A DNA stretch of 7,896 bases from Phycisphaerae bacterium (GTDB lineage Bacteria; Planctomycetota; Phycisphaerae; Phycisphaerales; SM1A02), in NCBI GenBank assembly GCA_016873355.1, contig VGXK01000082.1, forward strand, positions 1 to 7,896. The letters are read 5' to 3'. Both the position numbers and the translations under genes were made by a program. Shown one piece after another: positions 1 to 5,218 of the stretch. The stretch's first letter is position 1, and every line of letters begins with the position of its first letter. Below the pieces are notes generated by a model. It saw only the letters and a list, made by a program, of their open reading frames with translations. It was not told the origin of the DNA and made no database searches.

Positions 1-825
1 GATCTCGAGGTACGGGCCGAAGACCTTGCCCTCGAGGTTGATCCGCGTGCGCGGCAGGCAGGCCGCGTCGTTGTTGCCGATCTCGGAGCCGGTCGTGGCC
101 GCCTGCAGGATCTTCGGCGGCGGCGCGAGATTGCGGTTGGAGTAGAGGCCCGCCAGCACGTTCGGATTGCTGTTGAGCGTGGCGCCGGTGTAGTTGCCGC
201 CGAGTCCCGCCCCCGAGATCTCGGATGCCGTGACCGGCGTGATCGCGGCGCCCCAGACGCCGTCGCGGCCCGGCGCTCGGATTCCCAGCCTCGGCTTCTC
301 GCGCGCGCCCGGCAGAACCGTCGACGCGTCGACGACGGTTCCGTAGCCGTCGGCGGAACGATCTCCGTAGCCGAGCAGGTACTCCGGAAGCGAGGTGACG
401 GAGTGCCAGCGCTGGAGCCCGGCCCGCTTGGGCACCGTGTTCCAGTGCGCCGTCTTGCCCGTGCCGGCGGCGCCGGTGTTGAACGGCGGGATCAGAAGAT
501 CTCGCCCGGCGCCGATGTTCGCCAGGTTCGTCGACGGCCAGCCCGACGACCAGCCGAGCGTGTCTCCCACGCCCGCGCTGGTGAGCTGACTCGGAACGCC
601 GAGCGACGGCGGGTAGTAGCCGTGATCCACCTTGAAGCGCTCGAGCCCGTTCTTGATCGATGTGAGAAGGAACTCGGTGTTCGCGCGCTGGGCCCGGCGG
701 CTTGCGAACGACAGCGCCGCGAGCGCCGTGCTCAGCACCACCAGGATGATCCCGATGGTGACGAGCAGCTCGACGAGCGTGAAGGCGCCGCGCCGTGCGG
801 TCGTTCGCGTGCGTGCGGGCCTCAA
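1..825 (-). CDS. Large prepilin-type (GspG-like) pseudopilin, C-terminus cut by window edge
   Basis: I translated this frame from the minus strand: 275 codons without a stop, running off the left edge. The N-terminus is a class III prepilin signal: a short basic leader (about residues 2-12), then RRGA followed by FTLVELLVTIGIILVVL. This gives Phe at +1 and Glu at +5 (residue 19), and Ala rather than the usual Gly at -1. Residues 15-38 form the hydrophobic helix that anchors unassembled pilin and builds the filament core. After it, GLERFKVDHGYYPP (residues 60-73) resembles the conserved GspG segment. The rest is Gly/Asn/Ser-rich and I do not recognise it. GspG is usually about 140 residues, so this protein is unusually long. 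The chosen start is a TTG whose bases overlap the TGA of the pilC gene upstream (TTGA); no ATG or GTG lies between it and the signal. It is probably a filament subunit or minor pseudopilin of the machine encoded upstream. The role beyond that is unknown. Confidence 0.87.
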   Translation of the reverse strand, partial: MRPARTRTTARRGAFTLVELLVTIGIILVVLSTALAALSFASRRAQRANTEFLLTSIKNGLERFKVDHGYYPPSLGVPSQLTSAGVGDTLGWSSGWPSTNLANIGAGRDLLIPPFNTGAAGTGKTAHWNTVPKRAGLQRWHSVTSLPEYLLGYGDRSADGYGTVVDASTVLPGAREKPRLGIRAPGRDGVWGAAITPVTASEISGAGLGGNYTGATLNSNPNVLAGLYSNRNLAPPPKILQAATTGSEIGNNDAACLPRTRINLEGKVFGPYLEI

Positions 826-2144
826 CCGCCACCGCCCTTCTTGTTCGCGCCGGCCACGCCTTCGATCATCGACACGAGCGGGAGGAAGAGCGCGAGCACG
901 ATCGTTCCGACGATGCCGCCGAGGATGACCACCATGAACGGCTCGAGCAGGCTCAGCAGGCTGCTCACCGCCACGTCGACCTCTTCGTCGTAGTTGTCGG
1001 CGATCTTCATGAGCATGACGTCGAGGTCGCCGGTCTCCTCGCCCACGTCGATCATGTTCACCACGATCGCGTCGCAGACCTTGCTCTCGCGCAGCGGCGC
1101 CGCGAAGGTCTCGCCCTCGCGGATCGAGTCGTGCACCTTCGTCAGCGCCTTCTCGAAGACGTAGTTGCCGGAGGTGTCGCGCGTGATCATGATCGCCTCG
1201 AGGATCGGAACGCCGGCCGCCACGAGCGTGCCGAGCGTGCGCGTGAACCTCGCGATCGACGATTTCTTGATGAGCGGGCCGATGATCGGCAGTTTCGTGC
1301 GGACGATGTCCGTGGACGCCCTGCCGAAGGTGGTCTTCCGCAGCAGCTTGAAGAAGACGAAGAGGATGACGGGACTCGTGACGATCCACACGGCGCCGGG
1401 CACCGTCTGGTTCGGCGTGTAGGTGCCCGCCACCCACTGGCTCACGCTGATGAGATTCCGCGTGAGCTTGGGCAGCTCCACGCCGAAGTCCTCGAAGATC
1501 GACTGAAACTTCGGGATGACGTAGTACATGATGCCCGTCACGATCGCGACCGCGATCGTGATGACCACCGTGGGATAGATCATGGCGCCCTTGATGCGCC
1601 GGCGCAGGCGCTGGCCCTTCTCCATGAAGTCGGCCAGGCGCTGGAGGATCACGTCGAGCACGCCGCCGACCTCGCCGGCGGCGACCATCTTGCAGTAGAG
1701 GCGGTCGAACGCCTTCGGATGCTTCGCGAGCGCGTCCGACAGCGAGCTTCCCGCTTCCACGTCCTCGCAGACGCCGCCGAGGATCGACTTGAGCTTGCCC
1801 GGCTTCTGCTGCTGCTCCAGGATCTGGAGCGATCGAAGCAGCGGCAGGCCCGCGTCCTGGAGCGTGCTGAGCTGCCGCGTGAAGAGCGTCATGCGCTTGA
1901 GCGGCACGCGCCCGAAGGACGGCAGCGCGAGGTTGATGCCGCCCCCCTTCTTCTTCTTCTTGGCGGTGGCGGTCCCGGCCTTCTCCTCCTGGTTCGCGCC
2001 GCGGATCTTCTGCTCGCGCACGCTCGTCGGGAAGAGACCCTGGGACTTGATCTGCTTGATCGCGTCCTCGCTGCTCGGGGCCTCGATGGTGCCCTTCTGG
2101 TTCTTGCCGGCGGGATTGAGCGCCTCGTAGGCGAACGTTGGCAT
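822..2144 (-). CDS. pilC: Type IV pilus / type II secretion inner-membrane platform protein PilC/GspF
   Basis: This polytopic membrane protein of 440 residues connects the cytoplasmic assembly and retraction ATPases to the growing pilus. The opening MPTFAYEALNPAGK and the following GTIEAPSSEDAIKQI are the usual GspF/PilC start. Two T2SSF domains follow, at about residues 84-207 and 295-417. The first holds LFTRQLSTLQDAGLPLLRSL and AAGEVGGVLDVIL; the second holds FTRTLGTLVAAGVPILEA and VGEETGDLDVML. Hydrophobic segments lie near 190-210, 247-266 and 401-425, matching the three membrane helices of the family. Length is slightly above the usual 400 or so because of a basic linker at residues 45-70 with five consecutive lysines. 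The tail after the last helix ends in NKKGGGG. The ATG start has a GGAGAA ribosome site. It lies 42 bp after pilB and overlaps the pilin start by 4 bases, so it is probably co-transcribed with both. Assignment to pilus versus secretion system is open. Confidence 0.95.
   Translation of the reverse strand: MPTFAYEALNPAGKNQKGTIEAPSSEDAIKQIKSQGLFPTSVREQKIRGANQEEKAGTATAKKKKKGGGINLALPSFGRVPLKRMTLFTRQLSTLQDAGLPLLRSLQILEQQQKPGKLKSILGGVCEDVEAGSSLSDALAKHPKAFDRLYCKMVAAGEVGGVLDVILQRLADFMEKGQRLRRRIKGAMIYPTVVITIAVAIVTGIMYYVIPKFQSIFEDFGVELPKLTRNLISVSQWVAGTYTPNQTVPGAVWIVTSPVILFVFFKLLRKTTFGRASTDIVRTKLPIIGPLIKKSSIARFTRTLGTLVAAGVPILEAIMITRDTSGNYVFEKALTKVHDSIREGETFAAPLRESKVCDAIVVNMIDVGEETGDLDVMLMKIADNYDEEVDVAVSSLLSLLEPFMVVILGGIVGTIVLALFLPLVSMIEGVAGANKKGGGG
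1947..1961 (-). repeat. Five AAG codons in a row (poly-Lys) in pilC
   Basis: Residues 62-66 of PilC are encoded by five identical AAG codons, followed by GGG and GGC glycine codons. This simple tract lies in the predicted cytoplasmic linker before the first T2SSF domain. A unit lost or gained would keep the frame, so length could vary without inactivating the gene. Confidence 0.85.
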
Positions 2145-2149
2145 CGAAG

Positions 2150-2155
2150 TTCTCC
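2150..2155 (-). promoter_or_regulatory. Ribosome binding site of pilC
   Basis: GGAGAA on the minus strand, with its GGAG core 7 bases before the ATG at 2144. It supports the chosen pilC start. Confidence 0.7.
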
Positions 2156-2165
2156 GTCGTCCGAT

Positions 2166-2180
2166 GGGCGATACTCGCCC
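2166..2180 (-). repeat. Small hairpin in the pilB-pilC gap
   Basis: GGGCGA and TCGCCC form a perfect 6-bp stem around a 3-base loop inside the 42-bp gap between the pilB stop and the pilC start. No T-run follows on either strand, so it does not look like an intrinsic terminator. It could be an mRNA processing or stability element that adjusts pilB versus pilC dosage, or chance in GC-rich DNA. Confidence 0.45.
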
Positions 2181-2186
2181 CGTGCG

Positions 2187-3938
2187 TCATTCCTCGACGA
2201 TCGTCTCCCGGACGACTTCGTCGATCGTGGTCTTTCCGTCGTAGATCCCCAGAAGTCCGTTCTCGCGGAGCGTGCGCATGCCGCGCTTGCGGCACTCGAC
2301 GCGCAGCGCCGTGGTCGACGCCTGCGACATGATCAGCTCCCGGAGCTCGTCGTCGAGCTGCATGATCTCGAAGATCGCCATGCGCCCGCGATAGCCGGAG
2401 CGATTGCAGTTGTCGCAGCCGCGCCCGCGGAAGAAGGTGCGCCCCGTCACTTCCGACGGTCGGAGCTGCAGCTCCATGAGCTGCTCCTCCGTGGGCACGT
2501 ACTCCTCCTTGCACTTGGCGCAGATCCGGCGCACGAGCCGCTGCGCCACGATCGCCTCGAGCGTCGCGGTGAGAAGGAAGCTCTCGACGCCGAGATCGAG
2601 CAGACGCAGGACGCTTCCGGGGGCGTCGTTCGTGTGCAGCGTGCTGAAGACGAGGTGTCCCGTGAGCGACGCCTGGATGGCGATCTGGGCGGTCTCGAGG
2701 TCTCGGATCTCGCCGACGAGGATGATGTCGGGATCCTGGCGGAGGAAGCTTCGCAGCAGCCGCGCGAAGGTGAGCTCCTGCTCGAGATTCACCTGGCACT
2801 GGATGAGGCCGTCGATGTCGTATTCGACCGGATCCTCCGCGGTGAGGATCTTCGTGTCGGGCTTGTTGAGCTCGTTCAGCGCCGCGTAGAGCGTGGTCGT
2901 CTTGCCGGAGCCGGTCGGTCCCGTGACGATCACGATTCCGTTCGGCTTGGCGATCAGGGCGCGAACGGTCTCGAGCTCGTCGTCGCGCAGGCCGATGCGA
3001 TCGAGCGCAAGCTGCACGTTGCCGCGGTCGAGCACACGCATGACCACGCTCTCGCCGAACATGGTGGGAAGCACCGCCACGCGAAGGTCGATCGGGGCGT
3101 TCGCCACCTGGAGCTCGATGCGGCCGTCCTGGGGCAGTCGCCGCTCGGCGATGTCGAGCTTCGCCATGACCTTGATGCGGCTGACGATGGGCATCGCCAG
3201 ATGCTTCGGCGGCGGCACCATCTCGTAGAGCACGCCGTCGATGCGGTAGCGCATCTTGAACTCGTTCTCGAAGGGCTCGAAGTGGATGTCGCTCGCCTTG
3301 TCGCGGATCGCCTGGAGCAGCACCAGGTTGAGCAGGCGCACGACCTTGTTGTCGTCGGCGGCTTCCTGGAGCGTGGCGAGATCGATCGAATCGCCGCGGC
3401 CTTGAAGCGCGGCGAGCGCCTCGGACTCGCCGAGCTCGGCGTAGATGTTCTGGACGGAGGCGGTCTTGCCGGCGTACTTCGAGCGCAGGATCTCGTCGAT
3501 CTGATCCGGCGGGGCCACCACCGCGGAGACCTTGAAGCCCATGAGCAGCTTGAGGTCGTCGACGGCGCGGAAGTTGTCCGGGCTCTTGAGCGCGACCACG
3601 AGACGCTTCGTCTCCGGGTCGAACTCGACGGGAACGATCTGGTAGCTGTTGGCCGTCTCCGGCGGCACGGCCGCGATGGCGGACTCGGGAATCTCGATCG
3701 TCTTGAGATCGATCGACTTCATGCCCGCCTGCCCGGCGAGGGCTACGAGCACGTCGTCCTTGGTGATGAGGCCCAGCTCGACGAGGATCTCGCCGAGCTT
3801 GGTCCCCTTCTTCTTGTCCTGCTGAAGCTCGAGAGCCTTGTGAACCTGATCGCGGGTCAGCTTGCCGAGCTTGGTGAGAACCCGGCCGATGCGACGGCCC
3901 TTCAACTCGGCGATGTCAACCCCTGGGGTGGGTGGCAT
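2187..3938 (-). CDS. pilB: Type IV pilus assembly (extension) ATPase, PilB/GspE family, with intact MshEN-like N-domain
   Basis: This cytoplasmic hexameric ATPase of 583 residues powers pilin polymerisation through PilC. The N-terminus has two tandem 24-residue motifs (residues 16-39 starting RIG, and 47-70 starting KLG). Each follows the [RK]xGxxLxxxGxLT...ALxxQ pattern of the MshEN c-di-GMP-binding domain. After a linker comes the ATPase core: Walker A GPTGSGKT (340-347), Asp box AEDPVEY (367-373), Walker B region DPDIILVGEIRD (402-413) and His box TGHLVFSTLHTNDAP (426-440). The zinc-binding cysteines CAKC (473-476) and CDNC (508-511) are present. All catalytic elements appear intact, and the length is normal for PilB. 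The ATG start has a GGAG 11 bases upstream, and an in-frame stop at 3971-3969 excludes a much longer start. It is followed closely by pilC and preceded by a 164-bp structured gap after pilT. It could instead be called GspE; the PilT neighbour favours PilB. Confidence 0.93.
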   Translation of the reverse strand: MPPTPGVDIAELKGRRIGRVLTKLGKLTRDQVHKALELQQDKKKGTKLGEILVELGLITKDDVLVALAGQAGMKSIDLKTIEIPESAIAAVPPETANSYQIVPVEFDPETKRLVVALKSPDNFRAVDDLKLLMGFKVSAVVAPPDQIDEILRSKYAGKTASVQNIYAELGESEALAALQGRGDSIDLATLQEAADDNKVVRLLNLVLLQAIRDKASDIHFEPFENEFKMRYRIDGVLYEMVPPPKHLAMPIVSRIKVMAKLDIAERRLPQDGRIELQVANAPIDLRVAVLPTMFGESVVMRVLDRGNVQLALDRIGLRDDELETVRALIAKPNGIVIVTGPTGSGKTTTLYAALNELNKPDTKILTAEDPVEYDIDGLIQCQVNLEQELTFARLLRSFLRQDPDIILVGEIRDLETAQIAIQASLTGHLVFSTLHTNDAPGSVLRLLDLGVESFLLTATLEAIVAQRLVRRICAKCKEEYVPTEEQLMELQLRPSEVTGRTFFRGRGCDNCNRSGYRGRMAIFEIMQLDDELRELIMSQASTTALRVECRKRGMRTLRENGLLGIYDGKTTIDEVVRETIVEE

Positions 3939-3949
3939 GGGCGCGGTGG

Positions 3950-3953
3950 CTCC
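3950..3953 (-). promoter_or_regulatory. Probable ribosome binding site of pilB
   Basis: GGAG on the minus strand, 11 bases before the ATG at 3938. The spacing is longer than ideal and no better site is seen. The hairpin at 3959-3982 ends only a few bases upstream, so folding of the leader might affect access to it. Confidence 0.45.
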
Positions 3954-3958
3954 GTACA

Positions 3959-3982
3959 GGTTCGTTCGCTACGCGACGAACC
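3959..3982 (-). repeat. Leader hairpin upstream of pilB
   Basis: GGTTCGT and ACGAACC form a perfect 7-bp stem. It continues, after a one-base bulge, with three more CGC/GCG pairs around a 3-base loop. It lies between the candidate promoter and the ribosome site of pilB, so it would fold in the 5' leader of a pilB transcript. A further copy of ACGAACC sits at 4049-4055 and could pair as an alternative. No T-run follows, so a plain terminator is unlikely. A leader control element or an operator is possible. Confidence 0.5.
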
Positions 3983-3996
3983 ATTGTTGCGTGTTA

Positions 3997-4023
3997 TTGA
4001 TACGAGGAAAACGTCGATGTCAG
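3997..4023 (-). promoter_or_regulatory. Candidate promoter for pilB-pilC-pilin
   Basis: On the minus strand CTGACA (4023-4018) matches five of six bases of the sigma-70 -35 box. TATCAA (4002-3997) matches four of six of the -10, with a short 15-base spacer. The 164-bp gap between pilT and pilB is visibly richer in A and T here than the flanking genes, as expected for a promoter. The suboptimal spacer and the lack of transcription data keep this tentative. Confidence 0.3.
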
Positions 4024-4034
4024 AATTCGACGTT
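4010..4034. repeat. Inverted repeat around the candidate -35 box
   Basis: AACGTCGA and TCGACGTT form a perfect 8-bp inverted repeat separated by 9 bases, and the CTGACA -35-like box falls mainly in the spacer. It could be an operator for a dimeric regulator. In minus-strand RNA it could instead be a weak hairpin followed by TTTTCC, that is, an inefficient terminator behind pilT. Confidence 0.45.
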
Positions 4035-4071
4035 ACGACAGAAAGACAACGAACCGGGCTCGAGCGCTCAG

Positions 4072-4088
4072 GACGGTGCGCCACCGTC
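4072..4088 (-). terminator. Possible terminator or processing hairpin behind pilT
   Basis: GACGGTG and CACCGTC form a perfect 7-bp stem with a 3-base loop, starting 14 bases after the pilT stop. A small GAACG/CGTTC repeat at 4091-4102 lies immediately upstream of it. A T-rich stretch appears only about 20 bases later, so a classical intrinsic terminator is not shown. It may instead stabilise or define the 3' end of the pilB2-pilT message. Confidence 0.35.
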
Positions 4089-4102
4089 TGGAACGCTCGT
4101 TC

Positions 4103-5212
4103 TCACTCCGACTCCTGGTCGAGCTCGGACCTGCCCACGGTCTTGCCGGAACGGTGCACCCGATCCGTCAGATCCGCAGGATTACGGGCCTTGTCGATCA
4201 TCTCCTCCGCCGAAATCAGGCTGCGGCTGTAGAGCGACCAGAGGTGGTCGTCGAGCAGCTGCATGCCGAACTTCTTGCCGGTCTGGATGGCCGAGTCGAT
4301 GCGGAAGGTCTTGTTCTCGCGGATCAGGTTCGCGATGGCCGGGGTGACCACCAGGAACTCGAACCCGGCCACTCGGCCCGGCTTGTCCTCCCTTGGCATC
4401 AGCACCTGGCTCAGGATGCAGAGAAGGCTCGTCGAGAGCTGCACTCGAACCTGCTCCTGCTGGTTCGTGGGGAAGGCGTCGATGATTCGGTTGATCGTGC
4501 CCGCGGCGCCGGTGGTGTGCAGCGTGGCGAACACCAGGTGGCCCGTCTCGGCGGCTCGAATCGCGGCCTCGATCGTCTCCAGGTCTCTCATTTCGCCGAC
4601 CAGGATCACGTCGGGGTCGGAACGCAGCACGCGCCGCAGCGCTTCCACGAAGCTCGGCACGTCGGAGCCCACTTCACGCTGGTTGACGATCGATTTCTTG
4701 TGGACGTGGTAGTACTCGATCGGGTCCTCGACGGTCACGATGTGCCGCTCGAGGTTCATGTTGATGTGATCGATCATCGTCGCGAGCGTCGTCGTCTTGC
4801 CCGATCCGGTCGGGCCGGTGACGACGAAGAGGCCTCGCGGTCGCCGCAGCAGTTCCTTCACGATCTCCGGCAGGCCGATGTTCTCGAAGGTCAGCAGCTT
4901 GTTCGGAATGAGACGAAGGACCATGGAGACATGGCCCTTCTGCCGGAAGATCGAAACGCGGAAGCGAGCCTGGTCGCCGTAGGCGAAGCCGAAGTCGCAG
5001 CCGCCCATCTCCTGAAGCTCCTGCTGCGAGCGCTCGGGCGTGATGCTCTTCATGAGCGCCACGCAGTCGTCGGGCTCGAGCACCTTCGTGGCGAGATTGC
5101 GCAGGCGGCCGTGAAGACGGATCGTGGGAGGACGGCCGACGGAGATGTGAAGGTCGGACGCGTCCTGGCGCACGACGACATCAAGGAGCCGGTCGATCTG
5201 AAGGCTGCTCAC
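4103..5212 (-). CDS. pilT: Type IV pilus retraction ATPase PilT
   Basis: This cytoplasmic hexameric ATPase of 369 residues depolymerises the pilus and so powers twitching or DNA pull-in. The N-terminal domain starts with the typical LLDVVVRQDASDLHISVGRPP. The RecA-like core has Walker A GPTGSGKT (133-140), Asp box VEDPIEY (161-167), Walker B region DPDVILVGEMRD (199-210) and His box TGHLVFATLHT (223-233). The C-terminal PilT signature, AIRNLIRE in well-studied homologs, reads AIANLIRE here (292-299), with the Arg replaced by Ala. The tail after about residue 340 is polar and variable. Length is near the 345-375 typical of PilT, and it lacks the N-terminal domain and the cysteine pairs of PilB, as expected. 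The start is GTG, with AGGAG 9 bases upstream. The gap to the upstream pilB-like gene is only 6 bases, so the pair is almost certainly translated from one message. Confidence 0.95.
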   Translation of the reverse strand: MSSLQIDRLLDVVVRQDASDLHISVGRPPTIRLHGRLRNLATKVLEPDDCVALMKSITPERSQQELQEMGGCDFGFAYGDQARFRVSIFRQKGHVSMVLRLIPNKLLTFENIGLPEIVKELLRRPRGLFVVTGPTGSGKTTTLATMIDHINMNLERHIVTVEDPIEYYHVHKKSIVNQREVGSDVPSFVEALRRVLRSDPDVILVGEMRDLETIEAAIRAAETGHLVFATLHTTGAAGTINRIIDAFPTNQQEQVRVQLSTSLLCILSQVLMPREDKPGRVAGFEFLVVTPAIANLIRENKTFRIDSAIQTGKKFGMQLLDDHLWSLYSRSLISAEEMIDKARNPADLTDRVHRSGKTVGRSELDQESE

Positions 5213-5218
5213 CTGGAA

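Noticed and set aside
451..474. GAAGTGKT in the pseudopilin, matching the Walker A pattern (residues 118-125)
   Set aside because: It lies in the extracytoplasmic part of a pilin-like protein, in a Gly/Thr-rich stretch with no Walker B or P-loop fold context. Most likely coincidence.
2166..2180. Intrinsic terminator between pilB and pilC
   Set aside because: The stem is only 6 bp with no T-run, and pilC follows immediately with a good ribosome site. An operon is more likely.
795..4232. Plus-strand open frame of 1145 codons
   Set aside because: It runs antisense through pilC, pilB and the gap behind pilT. Its product is a low-complexity mix of His, Arg, Asp, Glu and Leu typical of the opposite strand of GC-rich genes, with no family resemblance.
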